From JBAZMA01 sp041649995 (GTDB lineage Bacteria; Omnitrophota; Gorgyraeia; Velamenicoccales; Velamenicoccaceae): a DNA stretch of 64,000 bases. The translations under genes and the position numbers were made by a program. Each line of letters opens with the position of its first letter. The first letter of the stretch is position 1. The stretch covers positions 1 to 64,000 of the forward strand of contig JBAZMA010000003.1 in the NCBI GenBank assembly GCA_041649995.1. Direction: 5' to 3'. The notes under the pieces are model-generated. The model saw only the letters and a program-made list of their open reading frames with translations, did not search any database and was not told the DNA's origin. Below are positions 17,565 through 26,434 of the stretch, in pieces.

Positions 17565-18830
17565 ATGGATAAACTTAGGATCGAGGGGGGCGCGGCCTTA
17601 AAAGGGGCTGTGGAGGTCTCAGGTTCCAAGAATTCTCTTCTTCCGATTTTAGCCGCCGCTCTTTTGACAAAAGAGACCTGTGTGATCAGGAATGCCCCGG
17701 ACCTGCGCGATACCATATCGATGCTCAGGATCCTCAAATATCTCGGCGTCCCTTATGAATTTAAAGACCACAAGATCACGCTGAAGCCCAACGGCTTGGA
17801 ACGTTACGAGGCCCCGTATAAGCTGGTCAGCACCATGCGCGCTTCTTTTTGCGTGTTGGGGCCTTTGCTGGCCCGTTATAAAAAGGCGAAGGTTTCTTTG
17901 CCCGGCGGATGCGTGATCGGCTTGAGGCCCGTGGACCTGCATTTGAAAGGCTTGGCCAGGCTCGGTGTCGATATCCAGATCCGGGAAGGCTATGTGATAG
18001 CGGACGCCAGGCGGCTTTCAGGCCAGCACATCTATCTGGGCGGTCCTTTTGGCTCTTCGGTTTTGGCCACGGATAATGTCATGATGGCCGCGACCCTGGC
18101 CCGAGGCACCACCATTATTGAAAATGCCGCGTGCGAGCCCGAGGTCGTGGATCTGGCCCGGTTCCTCATTAAGATGGGGGCCAGGATTCAGGGAGAAGGT
18201 TCTCCCCGCATTGAGATCAAAGGCGTCAAGGAATTGCACGGCTGTGAATATGAGATTATTCCCGACCGCGTGGAGGCGGCGACCCTGATCATGGCCGCCG
18301 GCGTTACCGGTGGAGAAGTTTTTGTCAGGAAGGCGCGGCCTGAACATATGATGGCGGTTTTGGAAAAGCTGGGGGAGGCCGGCCTGAATATGAAGATCCA
18401 GCGGGACGGCATCCTTGTGAAGAGGTCGCTGAGGCGTTTTCGCCCCACGGATGTCGTGACCCTGCCCTATCCGGGTTTTCCGACGGACGTGCAGGCGCAG
18501 TTCATGACGCTCATGGCCATCACCAACGGCATCAGCGTGATCACCGAAAAGATCTATCCGGACCGCTTCATGCATGTGGCGGAATTGAACCGCATGGGCG
18601 CGCAGGTCAAAAGGGAAGGGCCTTACGCCGTGGTTCACGGTATCCGTCAATTAAGCGCGGCCCCGGTTATGGCATCCGATTTGAGGGCGTCGGCGGCCCT
18701 TGTGCTGGCAGGCCTGGTCGCCAAAGGCAGGACGGAGGTCTCCAGGATTTACCATCTCGATCGGGGCTATGAGCGGCTGGACGATAAGCTGAAGAGTCTC
18801 GGCGCGAAAATCGAAAGAATGAAAGAGTAA
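17565..18830 (+). CDS. murA: UDP-N-acetylglucosamine 1-carboxyvinyltransferase
   Basis: First committed step of peptidoglycan synthesis: adds enolpyruvate to UDP-GlcNAc. The 421-residue protein has the expected two-domain length. The N-terminal GSKNSLLPILAAAL motif is present and the active-site cysteine is Cys116 in LPGGCVIGLRPVDLHLKGL, so classic fosfomycin sensitivity is expected. GAGGAG before the ATG at 17565 serves as the ribosome site. Confidence 0.95.
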   Translation: MDKLRIEGGAALKGAVEVSGSKNSLLPILAAALLTKETCVIRNAPDLRDTISMLRILKYLGVPYEFKDHKITLKPNGLERYEAPYKLVSTMRASFCVLGPLLARYKKAKVSLPGGCVIGLRPVDLHLKGLARLGVDIQIREGYVIADARRLSGQHIYLGGPFGSSVLATDNVMMAATLARGTTIIENAACEPEVVDLARFLIKMGARIQGEGSPRIEIKGVKELHGCEYEIIPDRVEAATLIMAAGVTGGEVFVRKARPEHMMAVLEKLGEAGLNMKIQRDGILVKRSLRRFRPTDVVTLPYPGFPTDVQAQFMTLMAITNGISVITEKIYPDRFMHVAELNRMGAQVKREGPYAVVHGIRQLSAAPVMASDLRASAALVLAGLVAKGRTEVSRIYHLDRGYERLDDKLKSLGAKIERMKE

Positions 18831-18875
18831 GACGGCTCGATTATTGAGAGCTCAAAAATTTCAGGGCGGGGAAAT

Positions 18876-19445
18876 ATGATATTGATGATCGATAATTACG
18901 ATTCTTTTACCTATAATCTCGTCCAGTATCTGGGGGAGATGGGCGAAGACCTCAAGGTTTTTCGTAACGACAAGATTACTGTTTCGGGGATCGCCAAACT
19001 CAAACCCCGGGCCATTGTGATCTCTCCCGGGCCGGGCAAGCCTCAGGACGCCGGCATCTCCATTGACGTCATTCGTTCATTCGGCGGAAAAGTCCCTATC
19101 CTGGGCGTGTGTCTGGGACATCAGGCCATCGGGTATTGTTTCGGCGGCCGGGTGAGCAGGGCACCGAAGCTTATGCATGGCAAGACTTCGTTGATTTACC
19201 ACAAAGGCATGGGGATCTTTCAAAACCTTCCCAATCCTGTTGAGGCGACCCGCTATCATTCTCTCATTGTGGAGGCCAAAGGATTTCCCAAAGACCTTCT
19301 GGTGACGGCGTGGACAAAAGACAAGCTTATCATGGGCCTTCAGCACAGGCATGACCCTATTTACGGAGTGCAATTCCATCCGGAATCCGTCATGACCGCC
19401 TCAGGCAAACAGCTTTTGAAGAATTTTCTGACCCTGGCGCGCTAG
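18876..19445 (+). CDS. trpG: Anthranilate/aminodeoxychorismate synthase, glutamine amidotransferase subunit
   Basis: Supplies ammonia from glutamine to anthranilate synthase. The 189-residue class I amidotransferase has the catalytic cysteine in GVCLGHQAIGY and the His-Glu pair in VQFHPESV. It could also serve folate synthesis (PabA); the following trpDCF genes favour tryptophan. The chorismate-binding partner trpE is not in this window. Confidence 0.9.
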   Translation: MILMIDNYDSFTYNLVQYLGEMGEDLKVFRNDKITVSGIAKLKPRAIVISPGPGKPQDAGISIDVIRSFGGKVPILGVCLGHQAIGYCFGGRVSRAPKLMHGKTSLIYHKGMGIFQNLPNPVEATRYHSLIVEAKGFPKDLLVTAWTKDKLIMGLQHRHDPIYGVQFHPESVMTASGKQLLKNFLTLAR

Positions 19446-19473
19446 TTTTTATCTTAGGAAAAAGGATACGATC

Positions 19474-20496
19474 ATGAATCAGGACGCGCTCAAAAAGATC
19501 TCTTCCGGAGAAGGCCTCAGCGCCCCGGAGATGGAGAATATCATATGCCTTATCGCCGAAGGCCGCATGCCCCAGGAGGAAATGGCGCCTTTTTTACGCG
19601 CGTTGGCGGAAAAAGGAGAAACGGCTGAGGAGATCACGGGCGCGGTCCGTGCTATGCGTCGTTTTGTCAGACCCTTGAAGGTGAAGGCGGACATTGTTTT
19701 CGATTCTTGCGGCACCGGAGGCGACGCCAAGGGGACGTTTAATGTTTCAACGGTCGCGGCCCTGGTCGTGGCCGGAGCCGGGATCATGGTCGCCAAGCAC
19801 GGCAACCGTTCCGTTTCCAGCAAGTGCGGAAGCGCGGACCTGATGGAAGAGCTGGGCGTCAATATCAACGCCCCTGTGGAAACGATTGAGCGCTGCCTGG
19901 AAAGAGCCGGCATCGCTTTTCTTTACGCTCCGCTCCTGCATCCGGCCATGGCCCACGTGCAGCCGGTCCGGCGCAAACTCCAGATGCGCACGATCTTTAA
20001 TCTCCTGGGGCCGTTGATCAATCCGGCTTTTCCCACCCATCAGTTGATGGGCGTTTATGAAAAGAAGCTTGTGCCTGTGCTGGGTGAGGTTTTTGGCAAT
20101 CTTGGATTGAAACACGCGCTCGTTGTCTGGGGAGAAGGCGGTTATGACGAGGCGATCACCTGGGGCCCGACGCACGCCTGCGAATACAGGGACAATCATG
20201 TCAAAGAATATGTCATTGAGCCTCAGAAGCTTGGCTTGCCGGAAACCAGCCCACGCGAGGTTTCAGGATCTGACCCGGGCGCCAATAAGCAGATTGCCCT
20301 GAATGTTTTGAAGGGCATGGAAGGCCCGGAAAAAGACATGGTCGTCTTGAATGCCGGATGCGGCCTTTATGTGGCCGGCAAGGCCAATACGATCAAAGAC
20401 GGCATGCGGCTGGCGCAGGAGTCTATCGATTCCGGCAGCGCCATAAAGAAGTTGAATAAACTGATCGAATATTCGAATTTTTCCGAATCCGCGTAA
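19474..20496 (+). CDS. trpD: Anthranilate phosphoribosyltransferase
   Basis: Joins anthranilate to phosphoribosyl pyrophosphate, the second committed step of tryptophan synthesis. The 340-residue protein has the glycine-rich phosphate motif CGTGGDAKGTFNVST near residue 75 and the KHGNRSVSSKCGSADLMEELG anthranilate site in two adjoining stretches. It is 28 bp after trpG and 12 bp before trpC. Confidence 0.95.
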   Translation: MNQDALKKISSGEGLSAPEMENIICLIAEGRMPQEEMAPFLRALAEKGETAEEITGAVRAMRRFVRPLKVKADIVFDSCGTGGDAKGTFNVSTVAALVVAGAGIMVAKHGNRSVSSKCGSADLMEELGVNINAPVETIERCLERAGIAFLYAPLLHPAMAHVQPVRRKLQMRTIFNLLGPLINPAFPTHQLMGVYEKKLVPVLGEVFGNLGLKHALVVWGEGGYDEAITWGPTHACEYRDNHVKEYVIEPQKLGLPETSPREVSGSDPGANKQIALNVLKGMEGPEKDMVVLNAGCGLYVAGKANTIKDGMRLAQESIDSGSAIKKLNKLIEYSNFSESA

Positions 20497-20508
20497 GGAT
20501 AGACAGCT

Positions 20509-21294
20509 ATGACCATTCTTGATGAGATCCTTCAATCGACCAGGGAAAGTCTGGAGCGACGCAAAAAAGAGGTTCCCTGGGAGGAATTGCGTTCGCGGCT
20601 GGAGAAGCCTTTGCCGGCTCCCGGATTCAAGAAGGCTTTGGGCAGGGAAGGCGTGCATTTGATCGCCGAGCTAAAGAAATCTTCGCCGTCCAACGGTGTT
20701 ATCCGGCAGGATTTTGATGCCCCGAAACTGGCGAAGTCCCTGGAGGGCGCGGGTTCCAGCGGTATTTCCGTTCTCACCGAAGAGAAATATTTTGGCGGAG
20801 AGCTGTCGTTTCTGGATGATGTGCGACGCGCGGTAGCCCTGCCGCTGTTGCGCAAGGATTTTATCATGGATGAATACCAGGTGCATGAATCCAAGCTGCA
20901 CGGCGCCGACGCCATTCTTCTGATAGCCTCGATTTTGACCCGCCAGCAGCTGCAGGATTTAGCGGCGGCCGCTTTTTCCGTCAGTCTGGATGTCCTTTTG
21001 GAGATTCATGACGAGACCGAGCTGGACAAGGCGCAGGCCGTGCCTGAAGCGGTGATCGGCGTCAATACCCGCAATTTGAAGGATTTTTCCATCGATCTCC
21101 AGGTCCTGCCCCGGCTGATGCAGAGGCTTCCTGCCGGCAGGATGGTGATCTGTGAAAGCGGTGTCAAGGACACAGGCGATCTGGCCCTGATCATGGCCGC
21201 GGGAGCCCGCGGAGTCCTTGTGGGCACGAGTCTGATGCGCGCGCCTGACCCGGCGGCCCTGGCCGCCGAATTCGCGGCGTTTCTGAAACAATGA
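20509..21294 (+). CDS. trpC: Indole-3-glycerol phosphate synthase
   Basis: Closes the indole ring. The 261-residue TIM barrel has the family's LIAELKKSSPSNGVI motif (catalytic Glu-Lys), LLRKDFIMDEYQ and IGVNTRNLKDFSID, and the ESGV phosphate site. It overlaps trpF by 4 bp (ATGA). trpC and trpF are separate genes here, not fused. Confidence 0.95.
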   Translation: MTILDEILQSTRESLERRKKEVPWEELRSRLEKPLPAPGFKKALGREGVHLIAELKKSSPSNGVIRQDFDAPKLAKSLEGAGSSGISVLTEEKYFGGELSFLDDVRRAVALPLLRKDFIMDEYQVHESKLHGADAILLIASILTRQQLQDLAAAAFSVSLDVLLEIHDETELDKAQAVPEAVIGVNTRNLKDFSIDLQVLPRLMQRLPAGRMVICESGVKDTGDLALIMAAGARGVLVGTSLMRAPDPAALAAEFAAFLKQ

Positions 21295-21914
21295 GAACAC
21301 GGGTCAAGATCTGCGGGATCACCAATCTTCATGACGCGCGCGAAAGCGTGGCGTGCGGCGCCGATTTCCTGGGATTTGTTTTTTTCTCCAAAAGCCCCCG
21401 CGCTGTTTCGCCGCGCCGGGCGAAGGCCATCATCAAAGGCCTGCCTGCCCGCGTTAAAAAGGTCGGTGTATTCGTCAATCAGGACCCGCAGGAAGTCAAG
21501 CGCGTCGCCCGCTATTGCGGTTTGGATTTTCTGCAATTCCACGGCGATGAAACCCCGGCTTATGTCCGCGCTTTTCGAGGGTACCGGGTGATCAAGGCGT
21601 TTCGGATCCGCCGGCGCGTCCCCTGGAAACAGTTGAAGCGCTACCGGTCCTGTTCTTTTCTTTTTGACACGTATCGCGAAAGCAAATTCGGCGGCACAGG
21701 CGAAACATTCGGCTGGAAGGTTTTGTTGCCGCTTTCGAAAAAATGTAGATTTTTTGTTTCCGGCGGACTGGCGGCGGAGAACGTGGAAGAGCTCATCAGG
21801 CTCCTGAAGCCTTTTGCCGTGGATGTGTCCAGCGGGGTTGAGAAACAGCCGGGCAAAAAAGACCTGACGCTGGTTAAGCGGTTTATTCAGCAGGCCAGGA
21901 GACGGACGGGTTAA
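21291..21914 (+). CDS. trpF: Phosphoribosylanthranilate isomerase
   Basis: Isomerises phosphoribosylanthranilate. The 207-residue TIM-barrel protein begins with VKICGITN (catalytic cysteine) and contains VGVFVNQ, LQFHGDE and the C-terminal VDVSSGVE. The trp run ends here: trpB and trpA do not follow, so the rest of the pathway is elsewhere or absent. Confidence 0.94.
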   Translation: MRTRVKICGITNLHDARESVACGADFLGFVFFSKSPRAVSPRRAKAIIKGLPARVKKVGVFVNQDPQEVKRVARYCGLDFLQFHGDETPAYVRAFRGYRVIKAFRIRRRVPWKQLKRYRSCSFLFDTYRESKFGGTGETFGWKVLLPLSKKCRFFVSGGLAAENVEELIRLLKPFAVDVSSGVEKQPGKKDLTLVKRFIQQARRRTG

Positions 21915-21936
21915 GCAGGAATGAAGGGGGTTGGTT

Positions 21937-22230
21937 GTGACAATCAAACAATGGATTGAGTTGTGTCATTCCACAGCCAAAGAAAAGGGCTGGTGGGATT
22001 TTGAGCGCTCAGACGGAGAATTGATCGCTCTCATGCATTCCGAGCTTTCCGAAGCCCTGGAAGCCCTGCGTAACGACCTGGGCAAAGAAGAGGTGGCCGA
22101 GGAAATGGCGGATTGTTGTATCCGGATTTTCGATTATTGCGGAGCGCGCGGCCTGGATTTGGAAGAAGCCTTGAAGAAAAAAGCCGAGAAGAACAAGGCC
22201 CGTCCCTACAGGCACGGAAAAAAGTTTTAA
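21937..22230 (+). CDS. MazG-like nucleotide pyrophosphohydrolase
   Basis: A 97-residue all-alpha NTP-PPase (MazG/dCTPase superfamily), which hydrolyses nucleoside triphosphates to monophosphates, often to clear aberrant nucleotides. The metal-binding helices are visible as HSELSEALEAL and EEVAEEMADCC. The GTG at 21937 is preferred over the TTG at 21931 because the ribosome site GGGGG (21926-21930) would touch the latter. It follows trpF by 22 bp and seems to share its transcript. Confidence 0.75.
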   Translation: MTIKQWIELCHSTAKEKGWWDFERSDGELIALMHSELSEALEALRNDLGKEEVAEEMADCCIRIFDYCGARGLDLEEALKKKAEKNKARPYRHGKKF

Positions 22231-22263
22231 TTACGGCAGCGGAGCCGTTACAAGGAGTCTTCC

Positions 22264-22413
22264 ATGTTTAATCTACCCGATATGGCAAAATTGGCGCAGA
22301 CCGCCAAAGAAGTGCAGGACAAGCAGCAGAGGACGGAAGAGAAGAAGCTTGAGATCCTCCAGCGCATTGAACAGAAGCTGGAAAGGATCCTGGATGAATT
22401 AAAAAAGCGGTAA
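22264..22413 (+). CDS. 49-residue coiled-coil protein of unknown function
   Basis: A short open frame with a good ribosome site (AAGGAG, 7-8 bp before the ATG). It starts MFNLPDMAKLAQTAKEV and is then a highly charged, Gln/Glu/Lys-rich helix (KQQRTEEKKLEILQRIEQKL), likely a small coiled coil. The N-terminus faintly recalls YbaB-type nucleoid proteins, but that is not enough for an assignment. It is the last gene before a strong terminator, so it belongs to the murA/trp-side transcript. Confidence 0.65.
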   Translation: MFNLPDMAKLAQTAKEVQDKQQRTEEKKLEILQRIEQKLERILDELKKR

Positions 22414-22438
22414 CGAGCGTTTGGATTCATCAAAACTG

Positions 22439-22472
22439 AATAGCCGGGGATATTTTCCCGGCTATTTTTTTT
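22439..22472 (+). terminator. Rho-independent terminator
   Basis: A 10-bp perfect stem (AATAGCCGGG/CCCGGCTATT) with a short loop is followed by a run of T. It lies 25 bp after the 49-codon gene and ends the murA/trp transcript. Confidence 0.9.
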
Positions 22473-22509
22473 GCCCCAAGCTCTTTTGCCCCGAGGTCTC
22501 TTTTGCCCC

Positions 22510-22603
22510 GAGGTCGAACCTCCTCCAAGCTCAATCGAGGTTCGACCTCCTCTGAGCACAAAGGAGGTTCGACCTTGTCCAAGCTTGATCGAGGTTCGAC
22601 CTC
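22510..22603. repeat. 27-bp-period hairpin-word repeat, site 1
   Basis: Four copies of a 13-bp near-palindromic word (GAGGTCGAACCTC or its complement GAGGTTCGACCTC) begin at 22510, 22537, 22564 and 22591, an exact 27-bp period. The 14-bp spacers are conserved, not unique: CTCCAAGCTCAATC, CTCTGAGCACAAAG, GTCCAAGCTTGATC. The same family is found at 26340 and 28521. It lies between a terminator and the pilus/secretin genes. Confidence 0.9.
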
Positions 22604-22711
22604 GAGAGGGCGGTTTTGTTCCATTAATGGAAAATAAAGCTGGAAATTAACGAAAATATGTGTTACATTATTGGAACAAGATTGAGTTTTGGTGTTAAGG
22701 GAGAACAGTTG

Positions 22712-24097
22712 ATGATGGGAAAGAAAAGACCTGTTTGCGTCCTCGAATTCAATCATTCCAATATTCGCTGTTGCCAAAGCGAGGTCAAGCGGGGGCAGCG
22801 GGTGCTTGCGCATTGTTTTTCTATGCCTGTTCAGGAAGATCGCGACCTGGCTTTGTCTTTAGCCGCTGAATTCAGGAGGCGTTATTTCAAACCGAGCCAT
22901 CCCATTATTGTTTTGCCCAGGCACATGGCCTCCTGGCAGTCTTTGCGGTTGCCCTCCCAGGATGAAGCGGAGATACGGCAAATGCTCCAGTGTCATGTCT
23001 CGCGCCAATCCGCGTTCTCAGGCCTCGGATCGGTGTTTGATTACCATCGTAACGGCCAGGACCGGGAAGGAAATTCTTTGATCCAGGTCTGCAGTTTTCC
23101 GCGTCAGAGGCTCAAATCGTATTTTGAAACCCTTGATTCCCTGGGGCTGGACCCTTCGCTTGTCACGCTCAATGTCCAGGGCCTGCTTCAATGGATGCTC
23201 TTGGAGAATAACACGGCGATGCCGGATTCCTTTTGCCTGCTGAGCAGGGAAGGGGATTGTTTTGACTTGAGCGTGATTAGCGGAGGTCGTCTCTCATTCA
23301 GTCGTTCTTTTGTGAGCTCTTTTATCTTTGAACAGACACCCTCTTTGCTCCTGCGCGAATTAAAGGTGAGCCTGGAAACCTGCAGGCGGCTCGGTTTGGC
23401 GGTTGCTGAAAACAGGCTCTATGTCGCCGGTAAATTGAACGCGTTTGAGCGGGAATTTTTTCTCCATCAGGATTTGGAAATAATTCCCGCAGCCTCTGAT
23501 CTCGGCCGCCTGGGTCCTTCGCTTGATTCTTTATCCCTGGATGAGCGCCTGTCGTTTCTGGCCTGTTTGGGGCTGGCCTTGAATCCGCCGGAGAATGCCC
23601 TGGATATGAGGCCGCCGGAATGCAAACAGGCGATCAGGGAAAAAAGGATCTCGCGAATTTGGTTCAAGACAGCGGTCTATTCCTGCGCCCTTGTCTGCGG
23701 CTTGTGGTGTCTTCTGTCAGTCTTCATACTCCGCCAGGCTGAAGAGACCATGAAATTGAGAAAGGCCTGGATTGAGATGGTTCCTCTTTATAAAGAAATC
23801 GAACGTCAGGCCTATGTTGTCTGGATCCGGGACAAAGTGCTTTCGCCTGATCTCGCGGGCTTCTTCAGCGATCTATATGGTCTGGATTTTTCCGGAACAA
23901 AACTGGTTGAGATCAAGTTTCATGCGTCGTCGGGTATTTCCATAAAAGGCAGGGCCAAGGGGGTCGAAAGCGCTTTTCTGTTCCTGCAGTCTTTGAAATC
24001 CCTGCCCGCGTTCCAAAACGCGAGGATAGATGTATTGTCGGAAGAAAAAACCGGAGATTCTTCATGGCCCGTTTCTTTTCATATCCGCGGATCTTAA
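22712..24097 (+). CDS. PilM/PilN-like (GspL-type) assembly platform protein
   Basis: A 461-residue protein with an N-terminal actin-like PilM/GspL cytoplasmic domain (residues about 1-300, beginning RPVCVLEFNHSNIRCCQ), one membrane segment at about 320-340 (CALVCGLWCLLSVFI) and a C-terminal PilN-like periplasmic domain. In type IV pilus and type II secretion systems this links the cytoplasmic motor to the periplasmic scaffold. Here PilM and PilN functions seem fused, as in GspL. The start is ATG 22712 (or 22715), after GGGAGA. The gene overlaps the next by 34 bp. Confidence 0.7.
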   Translation: MMGKKRPVCVLEFNHSNIRCCQSEVKRGQRVLAHCFSMPVQEDRDLALSLAAEFRRRYFKPSHPIIVLPRHMASWQSLRLPSQDEAEIRQMLQCHVSRQSAFSGLGSVFDYHRNGQDREGNSLIQVCSFPRQRLKSYFETLDSLGLDPSLVTLNVQGLLQWMLLENNTAMPDSFCLLSREGDCFDLSVISGGRLSFSRSFVSSFIFEQTPSLLLRELKVSLETCRRLGLAVAENRLYVAGKLNAFEREFFLHQDLEIIPAASDLGRLGPSLDSLSLDERLSFLACLGLALNPPENALDMRPPECKQAIREKRISRIWFKTAVYSCALVCGLWCLLSVFILRQAEETMKLRKAWIEMVPLYKEIERQAYVVWIRDKVLSPDLAGFFSDLYGLDFSGTKLVEIKFHASSGISIKGRAKGVESAFLFLQSLKSLPAFQNARIDVLSEEKTGDSSWPVSFHIRGS

Positions 24098-24933
24098 AAC
24101 AAATATTTTTCTCACGGCCCCTTGGCAAAATCCTGTTTGTCATCGTTTTGTTTTGCGTCCTGACGGCGCCGGCGTGGCTGGCCTTAAGGCGGTATCATCA
24201 GGAGCTGAAAATCGCCTCGCGGTTTTTTTCAAACAACATCAAGACCACAAGCGTCTTGCGGCAAAACCCGGCTTTTGCGGTCCGACCAGCAGGCAAAATG
24301 CTCGGCGCGGTGGATATGGATCATGTTTTTTCCGCCTTGATCGCTTTGGCCGCCGACAACGAAGTTTCCATTATTTCCATGAGGTCTCTGGAAGAAAACG
24401 GCAACATGAAGCCGGTTAAGGCAAACCGGGCAAGGAAGGCCGCCTTAAGGCTCAAAGCCAAAGAAGAGGCGATGGTCAGGTTTTTCAAAGGATTAGAGGA
24501 ATTGCCCTTTTTTGTCCTGTCTCGTGAATTAACCCTATCTTCAAAAGATGAAGAAGGGCTTGAGGCGAAAGTGGGGTTAGAGGTGTTGGATAGGTTTGAG
24601 TTCAGCAGGCGGGAGGTCCTGGAGCATTTGAAGAACAGCAGGCAGGCTCCTCAATCCGTTTTTTCATTTCATCCTGTTTTTCTCGTTCTCGCTCCGGTTA
24701 AGAAACAGGTCTTGTCTGCGTCGGGAGCGGGCAGCGAAGCCGCCGCAAACTTGGTCCTGGTGGGGATGATGGAGGACGGCGGAAGGAACAGGGCCGTTTT
24801 TGAAGACAGGGTTACAGGCAGGACTTTGTATGTTTCAGACAACGATATGATCGGGGACCTGACGGTTACGGAGGTGAGCGTGTCAGGTGTCGTCCTTTCA
24901 GGAGGCGGACAATGTTACGCTTTTTCTCTTTAA
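24064..24933 (+). CDS. PilO/GspM-like protein with PilP-like C-terminus
   Basis: A 289-residue inner-membrane protein with one N-terminal transmembrane segment (about residues 20-40, GKILFVIVLFCVLTAPAWLA) and a periplasmic part. Residues about 45-195 have the ferredoxin-like pattern expected of PilO/GspM. The last 90 residues (NLVLVGMMEDGGRNRAVFED) resemble the PilP/GspC homology region that contacts secretins. Assignment rests on position between a GspL-like gene and a secretin and on topology, so it is tentative. It overlaps the secretin gene by 22 bp. Confidence 0.6.
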   Translation: MARFFSYPRILKQIFFSRPLGKILFVIVLFCVLTAPAWLALRRYHQELKIASRFFSNNIKTTSVLRQNPAFAVRPAGKMLGAVDMDHVFSALIALAADNEVSIISMRSLEENGNMKPVKANRARKAALRLKAKEEAMVRFFKGLEELPFFVLSRELTLSSKDEEGLEAKVGLEVLDRFEFSRREVLEHLKNSRQAPQSVFSFHPVFLVLAPVKKQVLSASGAGSEAAANLVLVGMMEDGGRNRAVFEDRVTGRTLYVSDNDMIGDLTVTEVSVSGVVLSGGGQCYAFSL

Positions 24934-26432
24934 GGCTTGTATTCTCGTGTTTCTTTTTGCTGGCAATTTCAGGGCAGGCGTTGGCCGTGGCCGAAAAGAT
25001 CACCATGGATTTCAAGGGCATGGATGTTGTTGAGGTTCTCAAGATCCTGGCCGCGAAAAATAACTTAAACCTGGTCGTTGACAAGAATGTCAGCGGCCGG
25101 GTGACCGTATTTTTGAAAGAGGTCCCGGTGGACGAAGCGTTAAAGTCGATTTTGGCCTCAAGCGATCTGGCCCTGGTCTCAAAAGGCAGTATCAGCCGCA
25201 TCATGACGAGCCAGGATTATGAGAAGGCCTTCGGCCGGAAACCCGACGACAGCCGCAGGACATTGCGTCTGAAGCTCAAATATCTCGGAGCGCAGGACGC
25301 GGCCGGAATCTTGTCCCAGATCAAGTCGGGCGTGGGCCATGTGGTTGTCGATGATTCCTCCGGCGCTTTGATTATCGTGGAAACCCCTCAAAAACTCGAT
25401 GAAATGCGTCGGCTCATCCGGGAGATGGATCAGCCCATGCAAACGCGCACATTTGAATTGAATTACGCGGTCTGTCAGAAAGCAGCGGAGGCCGTTCGGG
25501 AGGTTTTGTCCAAGACATCAAGAATGGTGATTGATGAGCGTTCCGGCAGGATAACAGCCACGGATTATCCTGCCCGGTTGGATGAAGCCTCCCTTGTGAT
25601 TGAAGCGCTGGACAAAAGGTCAAGGGAGGTTCTCATTGAAGCCAAGATCATCCAGGTCAATTTGAACGACAAGACGTCTTTAGGCATTGATTGGGAATAT
25701 GTTTTGAATAAAAAGGTGAGTGTTCAGGGCATGTTCGGGCAGATGATCACGACGACAGGCAATAAATGGGTCCTGGGAAGCCTGAATCCTTCCGAGAAAA
25801 ATGATTACAAGGCGGTGATCGAGGCCCTGGAAACTCAAGGCGAAACAAAAATCCTGTCTTCGCCAAGGTTGGCTGTGGTCAACAATGCTTCTGCCAGAAT
25901 CCTTGTCGGCTCCAAGCAGGTGTATGTGACGACCACCGCGGTTCAGGGTCAGTCCACCACCGAGACGGCCGAGGCCGTGAATTTCGTGGACGTCGGCGTT
26001 AAGCTTTATGTCACGCCGACCATCAGCGCGGACGGCTTTATCTCTATGAAGATCAGGCCGGAGGTCAGTTCTGTGACGCAAAATTATAAGACCGCTGCCG
26101 GCAATACGATCCCTATTGTTGAGACGGCCGAAACAGAGACCGATGTGCTTTTGCGGGATGGTCAGACGCTGGTTATCGGCGGGTTGATCAAAGATGAGTC
26201 TGTTAAGACGGTCAACAGGATCCCGTGGATAGGGGACATCCCTCTTCTGGGATTCTTATTTCGCAATTCCATCGATGAAACGCGCAAAACAGAGTTGGTG
26301 ATCTTTTTGACCTGCCGCATCCTTGATTTTGACTCTTCCGAGGTCGAACCTCTTCCAAGCTCAACCGAGGTTCGACCTCCTTTGAGCACAAACGAGGTCG
26401 AACCTCCAGCAGGAAGGGAAAGCGAAAGTTAA
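24912..26432 (+). CDS. Secretin (GspD/PilQ family) with repeat-encoded C-terminal tail
   Basis: Forms the gated outer-membrane ring of a type II secretion or type IV pilus system. The 506-residue protein has a signal peptide (about 1-25), an STN/N0-like domain (MDFKGMDVVEVLKILAAKNNLNLVV), N1-type domains to about residue 230, and the secretin barrel domain with VGVKLYVTPTIS and DGQTLVIGGLIKDE. The family normally ends near ELVIFLTCRI (about 470). Here a tail follows made of three 9-residue repeats at 477-503 (EVEPLPSST, EVRPPLSTN, EVEPPAGRE), encoded by the 27-bp DNA repeat. Confidence 0.88.
   Translation: MLRFFSLRLVFSCFFLLAISGQALAVAEKITMDFKGMDVVEVLKILAAKNNLNLVVDKNVSGRVTVFLKEVPVDEALKSILASSDLALVSKGSISRIMTSQDYEKAFGRKPDDSRRTLRLKLKYLGAQDAAGILSQIKSGVGHVVVDDSSGALIIVETPQKLDEMRRLIREMDQPMQTRTFELNYAVCQKAAEAVREVLSKTSRMVIDERSGRITATDYPARLDEASLVIEALDKRSREVLIEAKIIQVNLNDKTSLGIDWEYVLNKKVSVQGMFGQMITTTGNKWVLGSLNPSEKNDYKAVIEALETQGETKILSSPRLAVVNNASARILVGSKQVYVTTTAVQGQSTTETAEAVNFVDVGVKLYVTPTISADGFISMKIRPEVSSVTQNYKTAAGNTIPIVETAETETDVLLRDGQTLVIGGLIKDESVKTVNRIPWIGDIPLLGFLFRNSIDETRKTELVIFLTCRILDFDSSEVEPLPSSTEVRPPLSTNEVEPPAGRESES
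26340..26406. repeat. 27-bp-period hairpin-word repeat, site 2 (inside the secretin gene)
   Basis: Three copies of the 13-bp word begin at 26340, 26367 and 26394, with the same 27-bp period and spacers closely matching site 1 (TTCCAAGCTCAACC, CTTTGAGCACAAAC). Because 27 is nine codons, the array stays in frame and encodes the C-terminal 9-residue repeats of the secretin. Confidence 0.92.
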
Positions 26433-26434
26433 AG

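Noticed and set aside
22510..22603. Regular repeat-spacer array suggesting CRISPR
   Set aside because: The repeat is only 13 bp, the spacers are 14 bp and conserved between sites, and no cas gene is present.
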